Below are positions 33,722-45,240 of a DNA stretch of 64,000 nt, piece by piece. The notes beneath the pieces were generated by a model that was given only the letters and a program-made list of their open reading frames with translations, did not search any database and was not told the origin of the DNA. Origin of the DNA: Warburgia ugandensis (lineage: Eukaryota > Streptophyta > Magnoliopsida > Canellales > Canellaceae); the NCBI GenBank assembly GCA_035236585.1, contig CP141137.1, positions 42,926,057 through 42,990,056 on the forward strand. The letters are read 5' to 3'. Position 1 is the first letter of the stretch. Each line of letters starts with the position of its first letter. A program made the position numbers and the translations under genes.

Positions 33722-34757
33722 GTTATGACTTTGAATGCGAGACTAGCATGAGTAGATTTTATGCATTGCATGCATGTTTTGCAACCGATTGCATAAATTG
33801 CATGATTTACGATGAATATGTGTCATATGCCCCGTGGAGGCTATGACCCTATGTCCTTAGGTACCCGGGTACCACACGGCGGCGAGATCGTGGGCATAGT
33901 TGGACCCTATGGTTTGTGGATTTACTTGCATTGCATATGGCATGACATGAGGTTGGTCGACCATACCAGATATCCATGAGTTGGATTCAATTGAGCATCT
34001 TATGATATATGATACTTTTGACTTGGATTATGCTATTCTTTAAGTCATCAGTATTTCAATTCGACAGTGGTTTTTAATATTGATATTGAACGTGATTGTT
34101 TGAACATGCACATGTTTTTTGTTTTAGAGCATATGATTTTAAACATAGTATGTATTGCAAAACTAGTAGTGATAGACTCCTACTGAGTATAGTATATACT
34201 CACCCTATCCTTAACATTTTTCAGGATAGTTCCACTCACAATTAGAAGATGTCTTAGGAGATATTAGTGCTACGAGTAAGTGAATAAACAAAGGAAACAA
34301 TTATACATGTAAGTAAACTCTCAACCCTTTGGACATGTGTTTGTATTTATTTACAGTTGGGCTGTGTGCTGTGACTAGATAGACCTGAGGAAAAACAATT
34401 ATGATTTCTGAAGTTTTTCAAAAACTACTTTGATTGTTGTGAAAGCAAATGACACTCAGGGTTTTCAAAATGAGTTTAAAACAAAAGATTTTCCACTGCA
34501 TTGCATGGTTTTTATAAAATGATTTTCAAATAAGGATGCATCCTGCCTTAGGAATTTAGATCTTGAATTTAAAAATGCATGAGAAAACCTAGGTCGTCAC
34601 AAATAAATCTACATTTGGGAAGATGGAGCAACAGTATTTTCCTTCTAAATATTCTTCTTCTACAAGAATCCCCTTTTGTAGTTCACTATTCATGATGGAA
34701 CTCTATTGAGCATGATTTGCAAAAGTTAGAACATCAAAGAGCATTGGTATTGCAACA

Positions 34758-35820
34758 ATGTCATCATCACATACGCTAATTACAAAGTTAATAATATGGG
34801 ATGAAGTACCAATGTCAAAAAGGAATACATTAGAACCACTTGATTGTACATCACAAGGTATTTTGATATCAACATTGTCATTTGGTGGAAAAATAGTTGT
34901 CCTTGGAGGCAACTTTGGACAAGTTCTTCTTATTGTACAATGACCATATGAGAAGAAATGGTTATTCAAGTCTTGAGAAACCTACCTATGGAACAATATT
35001 AAAGTTTTAAAGCTCACCAAAAACATGTAGGCTAAAAAATAGTATTGCCTTTAGCCAGTAGTTACTAAGAATTGGAAATGACAATGAGAAAATAAGTCCT
35101 AATAATCTAGTTCAAATCCCAATAGATATGTTGATGGAATATGAAAATAACCAGAATAACATGACAAGTTAACATACATTATCTTCCATTATTCAGATAA
35201 CATGCTTTTTAATAGCAATTACATTATAAGATGGGGAGTAGTAACTACAAAAGAAAAGGAATATATAGATGAATTAAATGAAGATATTGCTACTAAATGC
35301 ATTGGTGAAAAATTTACATATTATAGTTTTGTTATTGCCATAGATGATAAAAAAAACTAACTACCCCCAAAAAAATTTAAATTTTCTTGCTCGAAATGGT
35401 TTATCCAACATAAATTGACCTTAAAGAAAGGATGTCCAGTTCTTTTGCTTAGAAATCTTGATCCATGAAATGAGATATGTATTGGTACAAAACTTATATG
35501 CCAAGCCTTTAGAACCACAGTTACACGTGCTCTAATATCATCTGAACAACATAAAGGAATAGAAGTAATAATACCAATAATACGTTTATACCCAACTAAA
35601 AATGATGATTACCCTTTTCATTTTACACATAAACAATTTCCACTTAAATCTATCATTGTCATGATAATAAATAAAGCTCAAGGTCAAACAATCCCATATG
35701 TTCACATTTACTTGAAGTGCTTGTATTCTCTCATGGCCAATTTTATGTTGCATTTTTTAGAGGCACATCAAATAATAGAACAAAAATACTAATTGCACAA
35801 ATAATGGGTACTATAAAATT
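34758..35820 (+). pseudogene. Helitron-type (Pif1-like) helicase, C-terminal half
   Basis: Remnant of the helicase domain of a plant Helitron RepHel protein. First open part (34,758-34,943): KLIIWDEVPM (Walker B, 34,788-34,817), then FGGKIVVLGGNFGQV (motif III). After stops and shifts: KVLKLTKNM (about 35,005), a TKEKEYIDELNEDI block (35,250-35,290), then LKKGCPVLLLRNLD (35,420-35,465), GTKLICQAF, and FPLKSIIVMIINKAQGQT (motifs V/VI, 35,639-35,692). The order matches Helitron helicases. The Walker A part (GGTGKT) and the replication initiator domain are not found upstream, where the 409-bp duplication and solo LTR lie. No Helitron 3' hairpin terminus was recognised downstream. Confidence 0.85.
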
Positions 35821-37020
35821 ATGAGGATAAACCAAAATTATTGTTTATAAATGAGTGCTCTAAACATGATTTTCATGGATACAAAATGAGTATGATGGTG
35901 TCTTTCACTCTAAGCATACTTGGTGTTCAAATAATAATACAATTGTTTTCAACTTTTCAATTATAGTTCCACATGTCTCTTTCAAGTGTTAAATGGAACA
36001 TAGAGACTTCTTGTAACAACTATGATGGGCCTTCACCCAAGTATGGACCTCCACATATCTATACATTAGGGGCCATCTATAAAAGATGCACCCTTCCCAC
36101 ACAATCACACATTACAATTTAGATAAGCTTTGCTTCAAGAAACCATGACTCTGTTTCAAGTAATAACACCATTAAATCACAAGGTATTCAAGAGTACAAG
36201 CTCTCTGAAAATAAACTCTTAGCATTTCATTGAACATCTCATTTTTAAAACATAACCAATACACTCAAATCCCCAACCCTTATGCTATGGTATGCTCATG
36301 AAAATGAATGCTTAAGATGCCAATTCACGTAGTGCTACTAACGTTCACTCGGTCTTATGTGCCCCCTCATGAGGAATGCCAACTATGACCACTTGGAGAG
36401 GGGAGAGGGGTGAAAAAAAAAAAAAAAAGAGCTCAGCAAAAGAACCTTGAAAAATAGGTCTAGAGCTTCTGAAATAACAAGAAAGGCATTCCATCAAATT
36501 TGGGGCATAATCCAAACATTTGAAAAATAATGAGCATTTCCTTCAAATAAAACATCACTTTATGATATAAACATTTCACATGCCTGCACTTATTACATTA
36601 GTGAGTTCAATACTCAAAATCAAAGACATTCATAATAGTCTTGAAACAACATATCAGGAGATTTATTTTAGCATAGTGTAAATACACAAATTTTCTTTAG
36701 CAGACAATTAGATGCACACAAATTCATCTTTAATTGTTTTACTATACCTCTTATCTTTTTCAATTGTTTTACTTACTTGAATCCTTTATGCAATGTTGAA
36801 TGCGAACTTATAATACTCTCAACCTTTGAAGAACTTGAAATAAGTGAATTACTTTCTAGGAAGTTGTCCAATACATCAAGATCATTGTTCTATTACTCCT
36901 CTATAGTGCTACATAATTTACATACCCATATTCAAGCACTGCACTATTTTATAGCTTGATGATGTCAAAATAATAATATTTTTTCCATTTAAATCCTTTC
37001 CATCATAGGAATTTAGTAGT
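35821..37020. other. No gene recognised
   Basis: AT-rich, with a poly-A run at about 36,413-36,428 after GGAGAGGGGTG. No terminal repeat or protein motif was seen. Confidence 0.5.
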
Positions 37021-37116
37021 ATTTAATAGAGTGGAATGGAGCAATAAGATTCATGTGGCCAACACTAATTGGGATAAGGTCTTGTTGATGATGATGATGA
37101 TGATGATGATGATCTA
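37021..37116 (+). mobile_element. 3' tail of an RTE-type retroposon with (GAT)n end
   Basis: GAGTGGAATGG, then CATGTGGCCAACAC and TTGGGATAAGG-CTTGTTG lead into about nine GAT repeats (37,086-37,114). The phrase TGTGGCCGACCC...TGGGATAAGGCTTTGTTG ending in a short microsatellite is the 3' terminus seen in plant RTE-type non-LTR elements and their short derivatives. Only about 100 bp is present, so it is a 5'-truncated copy or a SINE-like derivative. Confidence 0.55.
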
Positions 37117-37203
37117 TCTGAAAAGTTAGAACTCTAAGATTTCTATTCTATAAAAGGAGAGTACCTAATAAAAACAGGTATACCACCATAACTCTTAACA
37201 ATA

Positions 37204-37792
37204 TGTTGGAAAGATTTTTCAGCTTTGAAAGTTAGTTTAACTACTTTGTGGAAAGTAGTTAACTCTCAATTGGAGTTCTAATTGGCTAATAAAGTATTCA
37301 AAGTATGTTGTAGTCTCCTGGGAAAAGCTAAAGAGTCATCTTAGATAAGGGTAGTGATTCATTAAACAATCTCTAAAGCAATCATTTCTAATTTAGTTTA
37401 CTTTACTTTAACTTCAGTTCAATTTTAGTTTAGATTAGTTTTATTTTACTTCTTTTGGTCAATCATAAGTAGTTTAATAGTTGTAACTTTTCCTATATGT
37501 CTTACATATGTTTGCAATGTAGATTCTAGGCTAATATAAGATTTCTTTATAGAGAATTAGCATTGCACTAATGTATGTTTATTTTCAAAATTAATTTCTC
37601 TTAATTTCTCTCAAGCTATTATTTTGGATTTTAGTTCTTATTCTATGGCCTTTGTAGTGGACTTAACTGATCCACCATAAAGAAAATTAGAACCTGGAAA
37701 TCTAATTATTTACATTTGACAGGCTAGGTCTTGTGGCCTATTTCTATAAGTGGTCACTCAATCATGATCCTTATCACATAATATTCTTTACA
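37204..37792 (+). repeat. Copia-like 5' LTR (589 bp)
   Basis: Starts TGTTGGAAAG and ends CTTTACA, directly followed by a primer-site-like sequence. A T-rich transcribed segment ending TTTCTCTCAAGC precedes the end, as in many plant copia LTRs. No second LTR or pol is present; element B begins 760 bp downstream and may have displaced the rest. Confidence 0.45.
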
Positions 37793-37794
37793 AG

Positions 37795-37806
37795 TAGTAT
37801 CAAACC
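37795..37806 (+). other. Degenerate initiator-Met primer binding site
   Basis: TAGTATCAAACC against the consensus TGGTATCAGAGC. The region to 38,549 holds an open frame at 37,866-38,120 (84 codons, starts MSMRLQQNENSHFP) that I do not recognise; it could be the start of a gag. Confidence 0.45.
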
Positions 37807-39687
37807 AAACCATGCAACACCATATATTATAAAAGAATGACATAATCAATAAAGTTACCACAATCATGTCCATGAGATTGCAACAAAATGAAAATTCTCA
37901 CTTTCCAACCACCAGCATCCACATTTTTTTATCCTCTCACTTCCATGATATTACCATTCTACATGGCCATTTATTTGAACACAAGTCATCTAGGTCTCAT
38001 AAGATAGCTAGGGATGTGGACCAAATCCAAGCCATTTGTCTTTCCATTCATCACATTTCAAATGAATTTAAACATTTCCATAATGCAGTAAATATTCAAT
38101 TTAGTAAATACTCAATGTAACTACCCAATTTTCTAGTATAAATATTTAATTTTGTAAGACTTGACCAACAGAAGCTAGTTGTATCTATTGGTCATAGAGT
38201 TGAATGTTAAGACTTTGACACTGAGTTCAAGTCACCCAAGTAGCATAAAATTAACTTTTTGTAATCTCACCAACTTGGAATCTTAAGAAAATCAAGATAA
38301 TCCAAGATTTAAAAAAATGAGAATTCAAAGAAAAGGTGAACATTGAATGCTCTAGAGGGAGACAAAGTTTGAATACATGGGAAAGATCAATTCTAAAAGT
38401 GGACTAAGCATACAAGACAAAAGGAGACTTGACAAAGTTGGGTACTCATACATAAGGAGACATATTGGATTAGTGGAAGAAAAGGGAATACATGAAACAT
38501 TAGAGGGAGAGAAAGATGTGGGAGTTGGGAGAAAAGAAATCATAGAAAGTGATAATTGTCCAAATTTGTATAAAAAGTATCCAATTAGTTGCCCATGTGT
38601 TATAACTTATAGTGTTAAATTAGTATTTTCAGCCAAAAATTATAACACATGCATTTCTGACCTAATAAAGTAAATATTGGATAATTTATAGGTTCAAAGG
38701 GTAATCCAAGGTAAGTATGTGAATAGTCAAAATTCTCTAGGATTTAACTAGAGTTTTTCATCATTTATAGGAAGCGAGATGGTGATCCAACTGTCAAGAT
38801 CAATTAAGATGAAAATTGAAGATCAAGAACAAAAGATCAAATCAAGCCCTAAATGTCATCAATGCAAAGTGAGATCAAGGATCAAGATTACCTTAAGGCA
38901 AGCAAAGGCTGGAATTGGAGAAGTCAAAGATAACTAAAGTAGGCCCATGCAAAAGCCATGAAAAGTCCACCACCCTTGCATGGGATTTACTCAAGTCAAC
39001 TAAGCCATACAAGCCATGAAGAAGGTGACAAGCTAAGGAGCCTAGCCAAGCTATCAAAGCCAACGAGGTTGAGTCATCAAAGCCAAGGGGGTTGAGCTAT
39101 CAAACCAAGCCAAAAGAACCCCAAAGCCAGCCATGAAGCCAAGCCAAATGAGCTCTCAAAGCAATACTTCAAGCCACATAAGCCAAGCTACATGGAAGGC
39201 CACAATTGGTGGAGAATTTAAGGATATTAACCATGCAAAATTGGGATTTTTAGGGAGATAATTAGAGGATATTAAAGTGAAAATCCAACCAGCCAACCAA
39301 TCCTAAGTTGCTACCACACCTATCTAGCCAATCCCACTTTTTAAATCTCTCTCATCTCCTTATCTCTCCCTCTCTCTCCAATCCATGCCCTAACCTCTTT
39401 CTAATTACAAGCACTCCCACTATTTCTACATCCTAAAGTCCCCCACTTTCTTAAAATATCCCACCATCCTAGATCCACCCAATCGTCTCACATCCTAATC
39501 CCACCTCATTCCTTTTCCTCCTTATCTCTTTCTTCTTATCTTTCCATCCATCTTTATCTCTATCTCTTTCTTTCACCAACCCGCAAGAGTATTCCATGTG
39601 AGCTACATTGGAGGGAAGGAACTCCACACCTAGATCATACAATGTAGGAGCCACCTTCCAATCCTCCTTCCTCTTAATTGTCCAAGG

Positions 39688-39897
39688 TGGCCAATCTCTT
39701 CATGCCACCTTGTTCCCACCTTAGGTTGTTATAATCTCAATGCCACCTCATCCTACCTTCTATTCTTCGTAGCATTACACATCCCATGCTAAGTGGCCAA
39801 TCTCTTCATGCCACCTTGTTGCCCCCTTAGGTCATTATAATCTCAATGCCACCTCATCCTACCTTCTATTCTTCCTAGCATTACACATCCCATGCTA
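39688..39897 (+). repeat. 105-bp tandem duplication in 5' LTR B
   Basis: Two copies starting GTGGCCAATCTCTTCATGCC at 39,688 and 39,793, with few mismatches. The 3' LTR has a single copy near 50,926-51,030, so the duplication arose after insertion. Confidence 0.95.
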
Positions 39898-40019
39898 AAA
39901 CTAATTCCGTGATTTGTACCCACCTCAAGCTTTGAAATCCTACACATCTCTTTTCTAAATTTCAATCTTTCATTCTCAACCTTTGGATTAGACTTTATCA
40001 AAATTAGGAGCACCCCACC

Positions 40020-40031
40020 TTCTATAAAAGT
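40020..40031 (+). promoter_or_regulatory. TATA box of 5' LTR B
   Basis: TTCTATAAAAGTCC. The matching place in the 3' LTR (51,190-51,200) reads CATTTGTAAGTCC, so the TATA is lost there. Confidence 0.6.
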
Positions 40032-41427
40032 CCTTAGGGTTTTCCATGCAGAGGGAATCTTTTGAGAGTGAGAGGCACCTCCTAAAAAGGTGGCACCTCC
40101 CTCCATTCTCTTTGCTTAAGCTTCCTACGCATTCACGCTTTGGAAGTTACTTTCCTTGAAGTCTTTTACATTTCTTCCTTAGAGTAGTGCTTCATTCATA
40201 GCATTCCATGCCTCCTTCAACAACTTGGTGGTTCTTTAGTTTTCAACTTGATTAAGGTTAGGTTATTCCTATATTTTACTCCCTATAGTTTGATTATGCT
40301 TGGTGGTTGATGTGATTTGCTCATGTCGTGCTCCATAATCCTCATGCTTTTTGCCTTTTGATTTATACCCTAGATCCTTGATCCTAAGGATCACTAATCT
40401 ATGATCATGAAGACCAAGAAATAGTGATCTTTAGATCAAGTGTGTAGGGTGAATTAGATCCCTTAAAATTCCATTACTTCTCTTACCTTGTTTCACTCTC
40501 TCTCCTTTAGATTCTTCCTTTGAGTTTACACATGCTATTGTGGGGCTAATGGTTGTAAGTTGATGAAGTTTTCTTTGTATTTGAATTCTTAGAATGGTGC
40601 GCACATTCCTATAATGATGGGCACCACATTTGTATAACTTTTTCAATTAATGAAGTGGATGTTGATTTAGTTTAATACTCACTTGTTGTGGATGTTTAAG
40701 TGACTTGACTCTTGCTGATTTAATTCCATGTTGCATGCTTAGATCCATATACATGTCATTAAACTTTCCAAGCATACCATTATAGATTTATTTTGCATTA
40801 GTTTCACACACACATCACCTTCAACAACATGTGCAACAACCCTAGGAGTCAGATGCATGATGTTGATGGTTATCACTTAGATTAGTATTGTTATCTCGTA
40901 GTAATACTTGTTTATGGTTCCATGCTTTTCCTCCTTAAGTAATCATGCATATTAATAATGTTGTTTCATGCATTCCATGTCTTGCATCATCATAAGGGTT
41001 TCATTTATAAAATAAGTGCTCTACACCTTTGCACCATGAGCATGGACCTTGGATCATCTGCTTGGTTCTAAGGGCTTTTGTATGAGTTTTTTAGTTGCTC
41101 ATTCTTGCATTTTTGATAATTACATGCTTGATTTGGATAGGTGTTTATGGGTGAATTAGAATCCCTCGCTCATTAGATTTAGCTTTTGGATTTTGCACCT
41201 TGAACTATGAGCACCATATATTTAGTTTCCATTAGTTAGCTTTACATTATTTAAATAGTTTCTAAATTTCATATTTAGGAAGTTTTAATTTAAGAAAGTT
41301 TTATTTTTAAAAAGTATAGTTTTAGGAAAGTTTATATTTGAGTTTGATAGCTTTAGTTAATTTCATATTCCATGTTTTAAATCTATTCTAAATTTCCATT
41401 ATTAGTTTAGGTTAAAACCACTTTCTT

Positions 41428-41445
41428 TGGGGCTGTTGCCAAGGA
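41428..41445 (+). other. Primer binding site of element B (tRNA-Asp type)
   Basis: TGGGGCTGTTGCCAAGGA, a mutated form of the Athila tRNA-Asp site. Confidence 0.75.
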
Positions 41446-42720
41446 AGTGCAACGGAATTGTGTAGTGGATCTTAACTTTGATTATTTACCTATAGTCTAA
41501 GTTTACGATGCCTTAGTTTAGGGTTTTTAATTATTTTTCATTTACTGCTATTTTCTCATATTGACCATATTTTGCTTGATTTTGTATGAGGGAAAATTGG
41601 TAGAGTAGCAGTGATCTTGTGGGCCAAAGTTTCATAAACTTAGATTAGGGTTTTATTGCTTTCTTAGATTAGGGTTTCAGTGAAATTTATAGTGAGGCCC
41701 ATTGTAATTTTCATTTTATTTAATTTTTATATGGGTTGTAATAATACAGGGCAAGTGTGGGGTATGGTTGCCCTCAATTGATCTTCATTGAAACACACAT
41801 TGTAAGCAATTTTCACTCTCTTTTGTTTTCCTAATATAAGCACATTTAGTATAATTACATTTCAATGGCAGTGTAAATCATGTAGAATAGGACCATTCCT
41901 AATAATTGTTGCATTTTCTTTAAGGCTATTGCATTAGTAAGCACCTATTTAATAAAGGTTAGCCTGAGCTCGACTATAACCAAAACATAGGCTACATGGT
42001 TAGAGTGTCCTATTTGTAAAGATGTTTGACCCTTTGTTAAATAGCTTACAGGTAGGTATTAGTTTGCTTTTTGTTTTGCATTGCATGTTTAACGTTTTAT
42101 GGTGGAATGGATCAAATGTTAGTAAGGGCCCCATAGGAACCCTCATAAGATCAGGACTAGATTTCACAACCGGATCTTCAGCCCACCTGGGAAATCAATC
42201 CAATTTCTTATATGATGTGATCCTAACCCTTGAACAATCAAATTAGAATCAAGTAGTAAGAGACTTAGGGTATCAAACTCATAGGAACATTTTGGAAGGA
42301 GGCAATCTACTGTTACTCCATGGCTTTTGAGCATCATAGTTATTGTGGGTGTCTTAAAACCTAAGTAATTTTTCCACACCTTTTGTTGATGTTGGTTGAG
42401 GCCTAAATGCTTCCTAACACAAGAATTGTTTTAACCACTATATAGCAGACCCTAACTGGTACGTAGTAGTCAAGTTAGGATAAAAGCAAGAGCCATCTAG
42501 ATTTAAGTCTAAGAAGCTACCACCCTATGCAATAACAAAACATAATCAAAATAGCTTGATTAGCAATTTACTAGGATTGATTGTGCATCACATAGAGTTA
42601 GAATCAGCATATAGTTAGGTCATATCATTTAGTTAAGAATAGTATATGAAAGGGCATCGATCTCAGAACTTATAGTTAGTACCTTTAGATCTAGAGATTG
42701 AACGTATCTTTAGACAAGAG
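41446..42720 (+). other. Leader of element B with hairpin
   Basis: GGTTGTAATAATACAGGG (41,735-41,751) is followed by CAAGTGTGGG, a 9-nt loop and CCCTCAATTG (41,752-41,780), pairing 8 of 10. Layout is the same as in element C at 59,233-59,279. The open frame at 42,022-42,246 lies in this leader and is not conserved in A or C. Confidence 0.7.
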
Positions 42721-44470
42721 ATGAAAAGCCAAGTTCCCATCCCCATGTTTGCTCCACCAATGAAAGTCAAGCACAAATCTATTAAAGATTTTTATGTGCC
42801 ACTCCAACTTAATACCTCAACTTGTATAGCATTACCTCCAACAAACGCATACCATTTTGATTTAAAACTGAGACTCCCCACTTTTTATGGTTCAGAACAA
42901 GATGATCCATACCTACATATCAAAGAATTCCTTGATATTTATTCCACATTTAAGTTTCAAAATTTTTCAGATGAATTAGTTAGGCTTAGGTTATTTCCAT
43001 TCTAACTCAAGGATAAAGCCAAGTCAGGGTTAAATTCCTTGGAGGTGGGTTCCATCAACACATGAGACCAATTGTCTAGGAAATTTTTAAATAAATTCTT
43101 CCATGTTCACAAGACTAAGGCCCTTCATAGGGAAATCATCAATTTCCAACAAAGGGATGATGAATAGTATTATGAATGCTATGAATAGTGGAATGAGCTA
43201 CTACAAAAATTTCCTCATCAATACTTCTATGAAGCATTAATGCCTCAAAATAAACAAATGGTTGATGCAGTGAGTGGAGGGGCCCTCATGCTAAAAGACG
43301 AGAGAAAGGCCTAGGAGTTTCTCCAGACATTAGCAAATAATTTCCAACAATGGGATTACTCTAATAGAATAGAGAGAAACAAATAACCTCCAAAGAAAGG
43401 AGGCCTATATGAGATAGAAGGGAACAAAGGTCTCTCATACAAGCACCACTGTGTTGTATAGAGAATGGATAAGTATGATGGGAGAGTAGATAAACTTGAA
43501 ACTATGTTTCACACTCTCAAGGCTACTACATCCATTAAGCCTCCACAAGAGGTTTGTACTCTCTATTCTAGCCCAACCCATGTGAACATATCTTGTCCAT
43601 CAAATAGAGTGCTCAACGACTATCTTCTAGAACAAGGGAATGCCCTAAACGCATATCACAATCCTAGCAACAACCTCTATTTTGAGACATAGTCTTGGAT
43701 GATCTACACATCCTGACTTTTCATAGTCAAAGAACAACTACAAAGGGGATCATCTATAAACCCCCTACCCAAAATTTTCCTAGAGCAACAATAGTCACCT
43801 GGCTTCCAACAACCTCAGTAACTAAAGAAACCAACTCTTGAGGAGAATATGTAGTCCCTTATAGAAAGATCTTTGAAGAAAAATGAAGACACTAATAAGG
43901 CCTTGCAACAAGTGTAGAATGATGGTCGAAATTGCACCCATGTCAACTCTTAAGCCATAGCCAAGTTAGAAATGCAAGTAAGCCAATTGTTTGCTACATT
44001 GCAAGATAAAGAAAAGGGTCGGTTTCCTAGTCAGCCCATCCTTAACCCTAAGGACCAATTCAAGATAGGGTCTAGTTTTGAATCGCATATTTCTCATGAG
44101 CAACCCTTAGGAGTTTCCGTCAAGTAGAAAAAAAAATAGGGTAGCCTAAGGAAACTATTGAGGAACGTGAGTTTGTCAAAATATAGGAGAAAGAAAAGAG
44201 ACAAAAATTTTCTGCTGAAGCTATAGTGGAGGCACCTTATGTACCTAAAGCTCCATTTCCTCAATTACTAAACAAAGCTAGGGAGGAAACAAATTTTGAG
44301 GCAATGGATGTTTCCAAGCATGTACAAATCAATATTCCATTACTCAATGCCATCAAGCATGTTCCCGCCTATGCCAATTTCCTAAAAGAGCTCTGCCCAA
44401 GAAAGAGAAAGCTTAATATACAAAAGAAAGATTTCCTCAACGAGCAAGTAAGCTCTTTAATTCAACACTA
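42721..44470 (+). pseudogene. gag: Athila-type gag, element B
   Basis: Opens MKSQVPIPMFAPPMKVKHKS, then IKDFYVPLQLN, FDLKLRLPTFYG, DDPYLHIKEFLDIY and LVRLRLFPF, the Athila capsid core, in one frame to 43,005. After a stop (TCA to TAA in the FPFSLKDK block) the frame continues with QLSRKFLNKFF, NKQMVDAVSGGALMLKDE (43,253-43,306) and the nucleocapsid. The terminal part (44,226-44,471) holds VQINIPLLNAIKHVPAYANF and the run into protease. It would form the virus-like particle coat. Stops at 43,165 and 43,191 fall where element C has Gln and Trp. Confidence 0.85.
43555..43596 (+). other. Mutated CCHC zinc knuckle, element B
   Basis: CTLYSSPTHVNISC: the second Cys is Tyr (TGT to TAT); His and the other two Cys remain. 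Confidence 0.8.
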
Positions 44471-45240
44471 GGCCTCACCTAAGTTCAAAGACCCAAAGTG
44501 CCTTACAATTTCCTACATTATTGGAGACCATATCATATATAGGCATTGCTTGACCTAGGGGCCTATGTTAACCTGTTCCATATTTTGTTTATAAGCAATT
44601 GAGGCTTGGTGAACTCAAAGCAACCACTACCATGCTATAATTGGCTGATAGATCAGTAAATGTACCATGTGGCATGGTTGAAGATGTTTTAATATAGGTG
44701 GACCAGTTTTACTAGCCAGTTAACTTCATTGCAATGGACACCAAACATATATCCAACCCCCATAGTTAAATTATGGTCATACTTGGACATCCATTCTTGG
44801 CAACCTGCAACGCCATTATAAATTGTAGGAATGGTGTGATGAAGCTATCATTCAGGAACATGAAAGTCAAACTCAATATGTTTAATGCCAACCAACGACA
44901 TTTAGACCTAGATGATTCTTATAAGTCAATTTAATCAAGGGTCTAATTCAAGACATTAATCCACCATCACCCATCTCTAAACCACTTGAGGTTTGTTTAA
45001 TGCACTTCAATTGTGATTTTGATTTAGACAAATCCATTAAGGAGGTAAATAGTCTTTTAGATGCAGCCTTAATCACAAATACCTCCAAATGGGGACCTCA
45101 TGTGGAACCACTCCCTCCATCACAATCTATCTCCCTACCCTCCATAGAGCAACCAACATCTCTGGTTCTAAAGCCCTAACCTAATAATCTTAAGTACTCT
45201 TACCTCAGACTAGTTGAATCCTTATCTATTATTATAGCAC
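44471..45240 (+). pseudogene. Aspartic protease and linker, element B
   Basis: After KFKDPKCLTISY comes the active-site block DLGAYVN (44,552-44,572), then QLADRSVNVPCGMVEDVL (44,639-44,690, stops included), VDQF, and a VILGHPFLATCNAIINC-like block (44,770-44,824), all in Athila order but across frame changes. The linker to RT (44,990-45,240) contains FNCDFDLDKS. The fifth residue of the motif is Tyr where relatives have Ser. Confidence 0.75.

Larger units (their letters stand above)
32474..34601 (+). mobile_element. Solo LTR, Tekay/Del-like, 2,128 bp
   Basis: Begins TGTAACGCCC and ends GTCGTCACA, with a perfect 5-bp target duplication AATAA on each side (32,469-32,473 and 34,602-34,606). 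Unit 1 of the flanking duplication keeps the uninterrupted site GTAGCAATAAATGTAGATTT. Gypsy-type LTR hallmarks are the GGAGTTCGTATGAAGAAGTTA block (32,653), the CTACTGAGTATAG block with ACTCACCC (34,180-34,205), and a TATA box. It has no internal region or second LTR, so it most likely arose by LTR-LTR recombination. It keeps more CpG and GC than its surroundings, which points to a younger insertion. Confidence 0.92.
38550..41420 (+). repeat. 5' LTR of element B
   Basis: Starts TGATAATTGTCC and ends TTAAAACCA. It matches the 3' LTR along its length, for example TTATAGTGTTAAATTAGT and AAAATTATAACACA near the start. A degenerate AAGCCA-rich stretch lies at 39,000-39,200. It contains a 105-bp tandem duplication that the 3' LTR lacks. 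Confidence 0.9.

Noticed and set aside
41945..42050. tRNA-like gene in the leader (GCTCGACTATAACC region)
   Set aside because: A and B share the block, but no cloverleaf with A and B boxes could be formed.
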